The notes beneath the pieces are model-generated. The model ran no database searches. It saw nothing but the letters and a program-made list of their open reading frames with translations, and was not told the origin of the DNA. 64,000 nucleotides of DNA from Lentzea sp. NBRC 102530 (GTDB lineage Bacteria; Actinomycetota; Actinomycetes; Mycobacteriales; Pseudonocardiaceae), in the NCBI RefSeq assembly GCF_030269365.1, contig NZ_BSTF01000011.1, forward strand, positions 62,001 to 126,000. Direction: 5' to 3'. Below, piece by piece: positions 44,046 through 52,832 of this stretch. Numbering within the stretch: position 1 is the stretch's first letter; each line of letters begins with the position of its first letter. Position numbers and translations under genes: made by a program.

Positions 44046-44807
44046 TCAACCGACCTTGATCGGGGTGGTCGGGCGGCCCAGGAGCTTCTCGAGGTCCGGG
44101 CGCACCTCGGCGAAGGTGCCGATGCGGATGTTCTTGAAGAAGTCCACCAGGAAGGCCGGCACGCCTGCGGCGATCAGGTCCTCGTCGGTGACGTCCTGGA
44201 ACTTGTCGCCCGCCAGTTCGGGGAAGGACCAGCTCGTCGAGCCGGTGAGCTCGTAGGTCTGGTTCTCGTGGCCCGGGGTGGTGAGGGCGACCGCGGCGGC
44301 CTCGGCGAACTCGTCCCTGGGGGCGCTCGCCACCCGGCCGTCCTTGGTGGAGAGGGCGACGGTGTCCGCGGCGAGGGCGCCGAGGTAGTTCTCGTGGTAC
44401 ATGCCGTTGCGCAGGAACGTGTACGTGATGCCGGTGGCCTTGATGGCCTCTTCGGTGGCCTTGTGGACCTCGGCGGCGAGGGACGGGGACGTGGTCGCGT
44501 CGGTCAGGCTCGTGTAGAAGATGTGGCCCACGCCGTGTTCCACGGCCTTGGCGATGGCGTTCTCGTGCTGCTGGATGCGCGTGGCGGTGTCGTGGTCGTC
44601 GGCCGAGACGATCAGGAGCTTGTCGGCGCCGCGGAAGTTCAGGGTTTCGGGGGCGTTGAAGTCGCCCTGGCGGACCTCGACTCCCTCGAGGGTGAAGTTG
44701 GCCGGGGTGCGGACCGAGACGATGACCGGCTCGGTCGTGCGCTTGAGGGTGTGGCGGACTGCCGCGTTGCCGAGTTGGCCGGTGGCTCCGGTGATGAGGA
44801 TCGTCAT
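44046..44807 (-). CDS. NmrA/QorB-like NAD(P)H-binding quinone oxidoreductase
   Basis: This 253-residue Rossmann protein begins with ITGATGQLG (dinucleotide-binding GxxGxxG). It has HIFYTSLTDA and YTFLRNGMYHENY, which match the QorB/NmrA-like subfamily of atypical short-chain dehydrogenases; E. coli QorB reduces quinones. It is divergent from an HxlR regulator with a shared operator, the classic qorB/hypR arrangement. Likely induced by quinones or oxidants. Confidence 0.85.
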   Translation of the reverse strand: MTILITGATGQLGNAAVRHTLKRTTEPVIVSVRTPANFTLEGVEVRQGDFNAPETLNFRGADKLLIVSADDHDTATRIQQHENAIAKAVEHGVGHIFYTSLTDATTSPSLAAEVHKATEEAIKATGITYTFLRNGMYHENYLGALAADTVALSTKDGRVASAPRDEFAEAAAVALTTPGHENQTYELTGSTSWSFPELAGDKFQDVTDEDLIAAGVPAFLVDFFKNIRIGTFAEVRPDLEKLLGRPTTPIKVG

Positions 44808-44840
44808 GTCCCCAGGTTGCGGAAAGTGCTAACTTTTGGA

Positions 44841-44867
44841 AAGTACCCACTTTGGAGTGGGGTACTT
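44841..44867. promoter_or_regulatory. HxlR-type operator
   Basis: AAGTACCCACT (44841-44851) is mirrored by AGTGGGGTACTT (44856-44867), with one extra G. A further GGAAAGTGCTAACTT lies just before. It sits between the divergent QorB-like and HxlR genes, as expected for a shared HxlR operator. Confidence 0.6.
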
Positions 44868-44881
44868 ACGTGGAGGTGAGC

Positions 44882-45226
44882 ATGCAGGTCACCATGTGTC
44901 CGGAGCGGGCGATCATGGAGCACGTCACAAGCCGGTGGGGTGTGCTGGTGCTCCAGGCGTTGTCGAACGGGGAGGCTTGGCGGTTCAGCGCGCTCAAGCG
45001 GGAGTTGGCGCTGGCCAGCGAGAAGATGCTGACGCAGACGTTGCGCACGCTGGAGCGGGACGGGTTCGTGCACCGGGAGGTGTTGCCCGTCATCCCGCCG
45101 CACGTGGAGTACACGCTGACGCCGTTGGGCAAGGGGGCCGCCTCGCACCTCGTGGCGTTGGCCGAGTGGATCTTCACGCACCGGAGCGAGGTCGCCGAGG
45201 CGCAACTGACCTATGACGAGTCCTGA
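44882..45226 (+). CDS. HxlR-family transcriptional regulator
   Basis: This 114-residue protein starts at the ATG at 44882 (GGAGG 5 nt upstream). CPERAIMEHVTSRWGVLVLQAL, FSALKRELALASEKMLTQTLRTLERDG and YTLTPLGKG are the winged-helix blocks of HxlR proteins. The Cys near the start (MC) is at the position that senses electrophiles or oxidants in HypR-like members. Likely controls the divergent reductase gene. Confidence 0.9.
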   Translation: MQVTMCPERAIMEHVTSRWGVLVLQALSNGEAWRFSALKRELALASEKMLTQTLRTLERDGFVHREVLPVIPPHVEYTLTPLGKGAASHLVALAEWIFTHRSEVAEAQLTYDES

Positions 45227-45377
45227 GTCCGACCGGAGATCGGCCGGTCAGAGGTCGGGTCAGCCACTCGTTTGCGCAGTGAAAGTTCTCACTCCAAGCC
45301 AGGAATCACGAGCAAGAGATCGGATGGGTCACGATTAGGGGGCGCCATCCGGCCCCTGGGACTGGCATTATGGACCA

Positions 45378-46439
45378 ATGGCCCAACCGTTCACCGACGA
45401 AAGCCATCCGGCGGAGCCCTATCCGGGCACTCGTCCAGACCACTGTTTCGTCCACGTCGACGAAACCGGCTGGCCAGTGCGCCCGGACCTCACGATGGAG
45501 TCGGGGTGGCGTGTCGAGCCGGAGAACGTCGATCTAGACCAATGGCTCGCTGACCATGGTGAGCCGCCGTTGGCCGGTCGGATGCCGGTGCTGGGTTATG
45601 GAAGCAACGCGAATCCGAGCAAGCTGACCTGGCTTCGCGAAGAGCTCGGACTTGAGGGCCCCGCGGTCGTGCTGCGCGCACGGTGCGAGGGCCTTTCTGC
45701 TGTCTGGGCCGCGGGCTTGCGGATGCGCGACGGGCAGCGCCCGGCGACGTTGGCCGGCGCGCCCGGTGTGGTGGAGGAGCACTCCATCTGGTTCGCGACG
45801 CCCGAGCAACTGCGGGTGCTCGACCGGTGCGAGGGGCGCGGGCTGCGGTATCGGCTCGTGCGTGTTCACACCGGCCGGGTGGTGCTCTACAACGGTGGCG
45901 TCATCGACAGCGTTCTGGCGTACACGGCGGGTTCCAAGAAGCGGATGCCGGTGCTCTTCAACGGCCGTATGGTCCGGTGCGCGGACGTGTCGCAACGGGG
46001 TGCGCGCGTGCTGGGCGAGAGGCCTGCCATGACCGACGGACTGGACGTGACCGAGATCCAAGGGGACCCGTCGGCGGACGACTGGCCCGAGCTGCTCTTC
46101 GTGTACGGGACGCTGAAGCCCGGCGCAAGCGCTTGGCACCTGATGGAGCCGCACGTCGTCGAGACCGAGGAGACGCACCTGCCCGGCACGTTGTTCGACA
46201 CCGGCCTGGGCTACCCGGCGTTGCGGCCCGGTTCCGGGCTCGGGGTGCCGGGGCACGTGCTGCGCCTCAGGTCGCCCGAGGAGTCCCTGCCGATGCTCGA
46301 CGAGTACGAGGGCGACGACTACCGCCGCGTGCGCGTCGTGCTGCCCGACGGGCGGATCGCCTGGACGTACATCTGGACCGCGGCGGTGCAGGGCATGGCG
46401 GAACTTCCGGACGGATGGGACGTCCACCAGATCCGGTGA
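45378..46439 (+). CDS. double gamma-glutamylcyclotransferase-fold (AIG2-like) protein
   Basis: This 353-residue protein has two GGCT/AIG2-type halves. The first has VLGYGSNANPSK near residue 72 and the second LFVYGTLKPG near 242, each being the substrate-loop motif. DEYEGDDYRR near 309 gives the second half its catalytic Glu. In the first half the matching site reads LDRCEGRGLRYR. GGCTs turn gamma-glutamyl amines or peptides into 5-oxoproline. Two folds in one chain are unusual to me. Stands alone between other genes. Confidence 0.75.
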   Translation: MAQPFTDESHPAEPYPGTRPDHCFVHVDETGWPVRPDLTMESGWRVEPENVDLDQWLADHGEPPLAGRMPVLGYGSNANPSKLTWLREELGLEGPAVVLRARCEGLSAVWAAGLRMRDGQRPATLAGAPGVVEEHSIWFATPEQLRVLDRCEGRGLRYRLVRVHTGRVVLYNGGVIDSVLAYTAGSKKRMPVLFNGRMVRCADVSQRGARVLGERPAMTDGLDVTEIQGDPSADDWPELLFVYGTLKPGASAWHLMEPHVVETEETHLPGTLFDTGLGYPALRPGSGLGVPGHVLRLRSPEESLPMLDEYEGDDYRRVRVVLPDGRIAWTYIWTAAVQGMAELPDGWDVHQIR

Positions 46440-46505
46440 ATTTCCGGCACGTTGTGTGGGTTGATCGATAGTTGGGCACATCCTTCGGTGGTAGGAGGTG
46501 CACCC

Positions 46506-47102
46506 ATGAATCGACGGTTGATCGGCTGCGGACTGGGACTGCTGGTGCTCGCTTCCGTGACGGCCTGCGGTGAGAGAACCTCGGGAAGCGGCTCTGCGGA
46601 GACGTTGCCGACCTCGACGCCACCGTCGTCGACCTCGCCGTCCACCACCGTCGCCGCGGCCAACACGGGCGCCGCGGCACCGGCCGTGAAACGGTGTGAC
46701 TCGACCGTCCTGAAGGGCGAGATCACGCCCACGGACGCCGGTGCCGGCAACCGGTACGGCAAGTTCGTCGTCACGAACTCCAGCACGATGCCGTGCACGC
46801 TCAGCGGCTACAGCGGTTTCCAGCTGGAGAACGCCTCCGGCGCGGTGCCGACCAAGCTGGAGCGCAAGGCAGACCCCGGGCCCGTCCAGATGACGCTCGC
46901 ACCGGGCGGCAAGGCGTCGGCGAACCTGCACTGGGGCGTCGTGCCGTCGGGCAACGAACCCGTCGAGGGGCCGTGCCAGCCGGAGCCTTCGAAGGCGGCG
47001 GCGATTCCACCTGACGAGACGGCACCGCTCACCGTGCCGTGGACGCTTGGCCCCGTGTGTTCCGGTGGCCGGATCGAGATCAGCGCCTTCTACGCTTCGT
47101 AG
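46506..47102 (+). CDS. DUF4232-type lipoprotein
   Basis: The ATG at 46506 follows AGGAGGTG. The 198-residue protein has a lipoprotein signal with lipobox LASVTAC (Cys ~21), a Ser/Thr/Pro linker to ~55 and a beta-rich domain with Cys pairs (RCDST, PCTLSGYSGFQL, GPCQPEP, PVCSGG), matching DUF4232. It is probably on the outer face of the membrane; function unknown. The next gene starts directly after its stop. Confidence 0.8.
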   Translation: MNRRLIGCGLGLLVLASVTACGERTSGSGSAETLPTSTPPSSTSPSTTVAAANTGAAAPAVKRCDSTVLKGEITPTDAGAGNRYGKFVVTNSSTMPCTLSGYSGFQLENASGAVPTKLERKADPGPVQMTLAPGGKASANLHWGVVPSGNEPVEGPCQPEPSKAAAIPPDETAPLTVPWTLGPVCSGGRIEISAFYAS

Positions 47103-47579
47103 ATGGACGCACCCGGATGGCTCGCCGTGCTACCGCACGGCGAGCGCATCGCCCTGTCGTTGCGCTCGGCCGGTGTGCCCACGACAGTCTCCGACGACAT
47201 CGCGGCGGTGGTGAAAACCGCCGACCGGCCCGTGGTCCTCATTGGACACTTCACCGGCGCACCCGCCGCGGTCCGGTTCGCACAAACGCACTCCGGGCTC
47301 GCCGCGCTCGCGTTGATCTCCCCCGTGCTCGGCACGTGGGACGGCGCGTCCGCCGATCTCGCGGACCTCATGGACGAGGTCAGCTCCGGGCCCCCGCTGG
47401 GCACCCTGCCGACGTTGTGGCTGCACGGGTCCGACGACGAGATCGTGCCGATCTCCGACACCCGCGCGGGCACCGACCGCGTCCGCGGCTCGGCGTTCGA
47501 GGAGCACGTCGTCGACGGACTGCTGAGCGACGGCGAGGCCGTCACCCAGGTGCTGGAGTTCGCCCGAAAGGTCATCTGA
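47103..47579 (+). CDS. small alpha/beta-hydrolase-fold protein lacking the Ser nucleophile
   Basis: This 158-residue protein has the fold order of RBBP9/YdeN-like small hydrolases: a strand and VVLIGHFTGAPAAVRFA at the nucleophile elbow, LALISPVL, and LWLHGSDDEIVP with the Asp. The elbow reads GHFTG where GxSxG is expected, so Phe replaces the Ser and catalysis is doubtful. It starts at the base after the lipoprotein stop. Confidence 0.65.
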   Translation: MDAPGWLAVLPHGERIALSLRSAGVPTTVSDDIAAVVKTADRPVVLIGHFTGAPAAVRFAQTHSGLAALALISPVLGTWDGASADLADLMDEVSSGPPLGTLPTLWLHGSDDEIVPISDTRAGTDRVRGSAFEEHVVDGLLSDGEAVTQVLEFARKVI

Positions 47580-47595
47580 CACCATTTCGGGTGCC

Positions 47596-48027
47596 ATGGA
47601 CCAAGACGACCTCGTGCTGCTGATCACCGTGGTGGTCGAGGCGGCGGACGAGCACCAGGCGCGCGCCGCGTGCGACGCGCTTCTCACCCGTGCGGGTGCC
47701 CAGATCGTGGACGCCCGCGACTGCTCCGACGAGGAACCCGGCTGCTGGGCCGTCGTCATCACGCGGCCGAGCACCGAGAAGGCCACCCACAACGTCTCCG
47801 CGGCCCTCGCGCGGGCCGTTCGCACCTTCGTGCGCGGACTGGGTGACGACTTCCCGACGCCGCGGGTGGCGTGCGAGCCCCCGACGGCCTGGACCGTGCT
47901 GGACGAACCGGCCTTGATCAGCACGCTCGTGCCGGGCGCGGAACGCGTCATGGTCGAGGTGTGGGCCGGAGATGACCCGTTCGGTGCAGGCACTCCGCGT
48001 GACAACTCGCCCAGCAGGCCGTCTTGA
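47596..48027 (+). CDS. hypothetical protein
   Basis: This 143-residue acidic protein has a beta-alpha-beta pattern (LVLLITVVVEAAD, helix, AVVITRPSTE, helix) that could be a ferredoxin-like fold. It lies 16 nt after the hydrolase-like gene. No family recognised. Confidence 0.6.
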   Translation: MDQDDLVLLITVVVEAADEHQARAACDALLTRAGAQIVDARDCSDEEPGCWAVVITRPSTEKATHNVSAALARAVRTFVRGLGDDFPTPRVACEPPTAWTVLDEPALISTLVPGAERVMVEVWAGDDPFGAGTPRDNSPSRPS

Positions 48028-48266
48028 TTCACCCGGCCGGTCGGCAGTTCTCCACGACGGGCTGTAGGCGGCATTGTGAGAGTCATGACACGCGTGAGCA
48101 AAGGGCCAGCAGCGCGCTCAACTGATCATTAAATCAAGGCCCGTTCGAGTGGATTCAGGCATCCACCCGGTTAGCCGATCTTCGCTCTCAACTGTGAAAA
48201 TCTGGGCACAATCTCTACTAAGGGTGGTCGTCAGACCATCTTGTTCCGGAGGGTTCGGGAGCCGAC

Positions 48267-48527
48267 ATGGCCAGCATCGAAGAGGTCCGTGCCGCAATTG
48301 CCCAGGCGATCGACAAGGCGGCTCAAAGCCAGTCGGCCCTCCAACAGGCGGCTGAGCTCGCCGAGGACGCGCAGCAACTGCTGACAAGTGTCACGCAGGG
48401 CTCCGTGCAGGCGGACGTCGAGACGACGAACGCCCAGTTCGCCCAGGTCGTGTCCGGCGTGAGCGAGCTGCAGAACTACCTCGGCGCCGGCATCTCCGGG
48501 GCCGAGGGCATCAACAGCAGGCTTTGA
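48267..48527 (+). CDS. small helical protein, first gene of the FtsK-like cassette
   Basis: This 86-residue protein starts at the ATG at 48267 with GGGAG upstream. It is almost wholly helical with heptad-like patterns (RAAIAQAIDKAAQSQSALQQAAELAEDAQ) and a Gly-rich C-terminus. No WxG motif or signal is present. The start MASIEEVRAAIAQA is repeated in modified form by the next gene, so the two are paralogues. Its stop and the next ATG share one base. The ~240-bp gap upstream has no gene and probably holds the promoter. The size and helical form recall, but do not equal, WXG100 proteins. Confidence 0.7.
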   Translation: MASIEEVRAAIAQAIDKAAQSQSALQQAAELAEDAQQLLTSVTQGSVQADVETTNAQFAQVVSGVSELQNYLGAGISGAEGINSRL

Positions 48528-48778
48528 TGGCGTCCATCGGCGAGGTTCGTGCCGCGCTCGAGCAGGCGGGCGAGATCCTGCGGGAGTCGTACCGCAGTGT
48601 GCGCACCGCGCAGGAGGACCTCGACGAGGCGGTCGCCATCCTCGCCGAGTCGAGTGAGAACCACCACGAATCGCTTCTTCCACCCGAGTTCGTGCGCGCG
48701 AAGGAAAGATTTCCTGATCAGCTGGAGCTGATGGTGGGAACCCTAGAGCGCATCCAACGACTCACCGTGGAGCTGTGA
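48527..48778 (+). CDS. small helical protein, paralogue of the preceding gene
   Basis: This 83-residue protein starts MASIGEVRAALEQA and is helical throughout (ILRESYRSVRTAQEDLDEAVAILAE). The C-terminus lacks the Gly-rich tail of its paralogue and has LLPPEFVRAKERFPDQLELM instead. One-base stop/start overlaps (TGATG) join it to both neighbours. Function unknown; probably a partner of the ATPase. Confidence 0.7.
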   Translation: MASIGEVRAALEQAGEILRESYRSVRTAQEDLDEAVAILAESSENHHESLLPPEFVRAKERFPDQLELMVGTLERIQRLTVEL

Positions 48779-51594
48779 TGAGCAGGCGGGACGACCGGCG
48801 GGCGAAGATCGAGAACGCCTTCGCGGAGTTCCAGCGCGCCGTTTCGGCCGCGCTGGGCTCCGTGGCGCGCGAACACCGGGCGCTCGCCACCGAGCACGCC
48901 AAGGACATGTTCGAGTTCACCGTGCGTGGCATGGGCGTCGACAAGGCGTTGCAGGACGTCGCCCTGCGCGACGTCACCGCGTTCCTGACGGTGGACGAGA
49001 AGCGCGCCAAGAACCCGCGCCAGGCGCCGTTGTCGATGGCGCAGTTCCAGGAGCGGCTCGACCAGATCCGCTACGACTGGCAGCAGTCGTTCCACGAGTG
49101 GACGTCCTCCGGCCCTGCCCAGCTGACCGAACTGGTGAACTCGGTCGCCGCCGGGCCCGCGTCGTGGCCGCACGAGTCGTGGCTCGGGCACCCCGGCACG
49201 CACGACGGCAGCGAGGGCGTGCCGGAGCTGTGGCGGATCGGCACCGGCGTGGTGACGTCGGCGCCGGAACCCGTGCCGTTCCCGGTGGCCGTGCCGCTGC
49301 TGGACCAGGCGCACCTGCACATCTCGTCCACTCCGGACAGTCGCCAGCAGGCGGACACCCTGGTGGAGTCGCTGCTGCTGCGGGTGCTCTCGCACTTCCA
49401 GCCCGGTCTCGTGCACGTGCACGTGTGGGACGTCGGCCAGCTGACCGGGTCGTTGCCGGGGCTGTACCCGCTGACCCGCGCGAACCTGCTGACGGTGCAC
49501 GACCCCGCCCGGCTGCACGAGCTGCTGGACGAACTGTCCGAGCACATCCGCCAGGTGCACACCAAGGTCCTCGTCGACGGCCACCTGACCGTTCGCGCGG
49601 TCAGCGGTGAGGGCAGGCGGACCGAACCGTGGCGGATCGCCGTGCTGTTCGGCAACCGCAAGGCGTTGAAGGAAGACCAGCAGCAGCAGCTGCAACGCGT
49701 GGCGCGCAACGGTTTGGCGTGCGGTGTGCAGCTGTTCATCGTCGACATCCCGATCACGATCAACTCGCCGGTCGAGACGGTGTCGTTGCGCGGGGACGGT
49801 TCCGCGACCTGCACCATGACCGGCAAGCACGTGACCGTGACGCTGGACCCCGCACTGCCGAGGACGCTGGTGCCGCGCGCCTGCGCCGCCATCGCGGAGA
49901 AGCGCGAGGAACGCCGGTCGCGCATGGGCACGTTCGGCGACCTGCTGCCGGACCGGCCGTGGACGGAGAACTCGGCGGCGGGAGTCGTTGCGCCCGTGGG
50001 GTTCGACGACGGCGAGCAGGTCTGCGTGCAGCTCGGCGACACGTCGCCGCACGCGTTGATCGGCGGCCCTTCCGGTTCGGGCAAGACGAACTTCCTCTAC
50101 GCGATGCTCGGTTCGTTGTGTGCGCGCTATTCGCCCGACGAGCTCGAGCTCTACCTGTTGGACTTCAAGGAAGGCGTGTCGTTCGCGCAGTTCGCGCCGG
50201 GCCGCAAGGACCCGTCGTGGCTGCCGCACGCACGCCTGGTCGGCGTGAACGTCAACACCGACCGCGAGTTCGGCGTGGCGCTGCTGAGGTTCCTGTCCGA
50301 CGAGATGCGCCGGCGGGCGGACGCGGCCAAGCAGCACGAGGTCACCAAGCTGCAGGACCTGCGCGCCGAGGACCCGTCCGGCCGCTGGCCGCGGATCATC
50401 GCGGTGATCGACGAGTTCCAGTACCTGTTCGGCGAACGCGACCAGGTCACCGCCGCCGCCACGCAGCTGCTGGAGGACGTGGCGCGCCGCGGCCGTTCGC
50501 AGGGCATCCACCTCGTGCTGTCGTCCCAGGACGTCTCGGGCATCGAGGGCTTCTGGGGCAAGTCGGCGATCTTCGAGCAGTTCACGGTCCGCATCGCGCT
50601 GCCCAAGGCGCGGCGGGTGCTGGCGGAGCCGCAGAACGACGCCGCCGTCGAGCTCCCCCGCTGGCACGCGGTGATCAACCACGAGTCGGGCGTCAAGCCC
50701 GGCAACGAGATCTGCCGCGTCCCGGACTCGACGTCCAAGGGCACCATGGACTTCCTGCAGAACGAGCTGTGGCGGCGTGAGCCGGGCCAGGCGCCGGGCC
50801 TGTTCGACGGCAGCAAGATCCCGCTGCTCGACGCGACGCCGGACTTCCTCGATCTGCGGCCCGGCGACGCATCGCCTACCGTGCTCCTCGGACAGGTGAT
50901 CGACGTCGCGGGCAGCGCGGCACGGGTGCGGTTCGCCCGCACGCCGGGCCGCAACATCGCGGTGATCGGCTCCGTGGTCCAGGACGCGGCCGCGGTGCTC
51001 GGCGGAGCGGCCGCGTCACTGGGCAGGCAGCACCACCCGCACGAGGCGGTGTTCACGCTGGCCTGCCTGGTCGAGGAAGCGATGCCCTCGGCGTTGCATC
51101 TGATGAAACGCCTGAACAACGACGGGCATGATGCGGAAGTGATCCAGATCGACCGCATCAAGGAGGTGCTGGGCGAGACCGCGGCCCGGCTGCAGGCGAT
51201 CAACACGGGCCAGGCCGACGCGCCGCTGAAGCCGCACTACCTGGTGCTGTACGGCGTCGACGCCGCGCAGACGTTGCTGGAGCAGAAGGATCCGACGACG
51301 CGAACGTCCGGTGTGGACAGTCTGCGCACGGTGCTGAAGCACGGCCCCGAGAACCGGACGCACGTGCTGGGCTGGTGGCGCGGCGTGACGAGGCTGAAGG
51401 CGAGCCTCCCGCCCGGCGTGTACGACGACATCGGCGCCTGGGTGGCGTTCGACGTCCAGGGCAAGGAGCTGCTGTCGCTCGGACCGGAGCAGGTGATGTC
51501 GTGGTCGCCGAGACCGCGCCGCGGCCTGTTCTTCGACCGGTTCGAGCACTCGCGACCGCAAGTGATCATCCCGTTCGACACAGGAGAAGCGTGA
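48778..51594 (+). CDS. FtsK/EssC-like ATPase with multiple RecA-like domains
   Basis: This 938-residue protein has no membrane segment. An N-terminal helical region (~1-115) is followed by a degenerate RecA-like module (~150-390, VHVWDVGQLTG, LFIVDIP). The canonical FtsK/SpoIIIE module has Walker A GGPSGSGKT at 429-437, LYLLDFKEGVSF and Walker B IIAVIDE at 540-546, then LSSQDV. A C-terminal module (~690-935, YLVLYGVDAA) looks degenerate. Three modules in a row recall EccC/EssC of type VII secretion, but these are soluble. It is the centre of a five-gene operon whose small helical partners could be its substrates. Task not known. Confidence 0.8.
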   Translation: MSRRDDRRAKIENAFAEFQRAVSAALGSVAREHRALATEHAKDMFEFTVRGMGVDKALQDVALRDVTAFLTVDEKRAKNPRQAPLSMAQFQERLDQIRYDWQQSFHEWTSSGPAQLTELVNSVAAGPASWPHESWLGHPGTHDGSEGVPELWRIGTGVVTSAPEPVPFPVAVPLLDQAHLHISSTPDSRQQADTLVESLLLRVLSHFQPGLVHVHVWDVGQLTGSLPGLYPLTRANLLTVHDPARLHELLDELSEHIRQVHTKVLVDGHLTVRAVSGEGRRTEPWRIAVLFGNRKALKEDQQQQLQRVARNGLACGVQLFIVDIPITINSPVETVSLRGDGSATCTMTGKHVTVTLDPALPRTLVPRACAAIAEKREERRSRMGTFGDLLPDRPWTENSAAGVVAPVGFDDGEQVCVQLGDTSPHALIGGPSGSGKTNFLYAMLGSLCARYSPDELELYLLDFKEGVSFAQFAPGRKDPSWLPHARLVGVNVNTDREFGVALLRFLSDEMRRRADAAKQHEVTKLQDLRAEDPSGRWPRIIAVIDEFQYLFGERDQVTAAATQLLEDVARRGRSQGIHLVLSSQDVSGIEGFWGKSAIFEQFTVRIALPKARRVLAEPQNDAAVELPRWHAVINHESGVKPGNEICRVPDSTSKGTMDFLQNELWRREPGQAPGLFDGSKIPLLDATPDFLDLRPGDASPTVLLGQVIDVAGSAARVRFARTPGRNIAVIGSVVQDAAAVLGGAAASLGRQHHPHEAVFTLACLVEEAMPSALHLMKRLNNDGHDAEVIQIDRIKEVLGETAARLQAINTGQADAPLKPHYLVLYGVDAAQTLLEQKDPTTRTSGVDSLRTVLKHGPENRTHVLGWWRGVTRLKASLPPGVYDDIGAWVAFDVQGKELLSLGPEQVMSWSPRPRRGLFFDRFEHSRPQVIIPFDTGEA

Positions 51595-52037
51595 TGAACC
51601 CGATGATGACCTCGATGTTCGAGTCGGTCCCGTCGCAACGTCAGAGCGAGGAGGTGATCGAGGTGCCGACGATCTCCGCTGTCGAGCGCTACAAGGAGAT
51701 CATCGCCATCGCAACGGACGCGGCAGCCCGCCAGCGCAAGCTGGACGAGGTGAGGTGCACCGAACTGGCCGAGCGGATCGCGGCGACCCAGCACGAGATC
51801 GCCGAGGTGCGCGATCGCGAGCGGGTCGTGCGGATGGGCGCCGCGCTGCACTGGGAGGCGGCGGTCGAGCAGCTCTGGAACGAACGCTGGCTCCAGATGG
51901 TCACGCCCCCGCAGCCCGACGAGTCGGTCCCGCCCCGCCCGCAGGGCGAGTACAACCGGGCGATGGACCTCGCGTACCAGGAGCTGGAGGAGTCGCTGCA
52001 GAAGCGAACCCTGCTGCGCCGCAAGCAGAAGGACTGA
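51594..52037 (+). CDS. helical protein of the FtsK-like cassette
   Basis: This 147-residue protein starts at an ATG sharing one base with the ATPase stop. The centre is a long charged helix (ERYKEIIAIATDAAARQRKLDEVRCTELAERIAATQHEIAEVRD region, residues ~28-75) likely to form a coiled coil. The C-terminus is basic. No family recognised. The next gene starts directly after the stop. Confidence 0.65.
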   Translation: MNPMMTSMFESVPSQRQSEEVIEVPTISAVERYKEIIAIATDAAARQRKLDEVRCTELAERIAATQHEIAEVRDRERVVRMGAALHWEAAVEQLWNERWLQMVTPPQPDESVPPRPQGEYNRAMDLAYQELEESLQKRTLLRRKQKD

Positions 52038-52751
52038 GTGCGCCGCTTACGCACCCCCGCCGACGTGCAGGACGCCAGCACGGACCCGTTGGTCCGCTGG
52101 GCGGCCCAGGCACTGTCGGCCGGTGGTGCCGCCTGGGAGCACAACGGCGCGGTAGCGGTGCACGCCCCGTGCCTGACCCGACGCCGCCGCCTGGTGCTGT
52201 CGGGCCCCGCCGAGGGCGTGGCGTCGCTGTTGGCCGCACACGGCCGTGGCGTGAACCTGCGCCCGTTGATGGAACGTCAGCTCGCCTCCGTCGTCGAGCC
52301 CCTGATGCCGACGCCGTGGATCGAGGACAAGCCGTTCGGCTGGATGGACCGCACCGGCGCGCTGGACCTGCCCGATGACGCCTCCTGGCTCTCCTCGCTG
52401 GACGACGTGGAACCGCTCCTGCGCACGGCGAACCCGGACTCGTGGGCGTGGCCGGGCGAGAAGGGCGTGACCCGCTGGGCAGGCCTTCGTGTGGGCGACG
52501 AGCTCGTGGCGACAGCCGCAGAGGCCTGGTCGTCGGCGGACGTCGGCTTCATGATGGGCGTGGCCGTCCACCCGTCGCACACCAACCAGGGCCTGGGCCG
52601 CCGCATCTGCCAGTTCGTCACGTCCTCCCTGCTGACCCTCTACGGCTGCTGCGCCCTGTTCGTGGAGAACCACAACGCGCCGGCCATCGCCGTCTACCGC
52701 AAGCTCGGCTTCGAATACCGCGACGTCACGACACTTCTTCCTGCGGTCTGA
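52038..52751 (+). CDS. GNAT acetyltransferase, last gene of the FtsK-like cassette
   Basis: This 237-residue protein starts at GTG at the base after the preceding stop. The C-terminal half is a GNAT domain: MGVAVHPSHTNQGLGRRICQFV (acetyl-CoA loop Q/NxGxG/R) and VENHNAPAIAVYRKLGFEY. The N-terminal ~130 residues are a separate domain with LVLSGPAEGVASLLAAHG and no clear family. It may acetylate another product of the cassette. Confidence 0.8.
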   Translation: MRRLRTPADVQDASTDPLVRWAAQALSAGGAAWEHNGAVAVHAPCLTRRRRLVLSGPAEGVASLLAAHGRGVNLRPLMERQLASVVEPLMPTPWIEDKPFGWMDRTGALDLPDDASWLSSLDDVEPLLRTANPDSWAWPGEKGVTRWAGLRVGDELVATAAEAWSSADVGFMMGVAVHPSHTNQGLGRRICQFVTSSLLTLYGCCALFVENHNAPAIAVYRKLGFEYRDVTTLLPAV

Positions 52752-52832
52752 GTCACAGTGCGGAACAGTCGGACCCGACGGTCGGTTGAAACGGATAACT
52801 GATCCGCAACCCACGAGGGAGATGGTCCGATC

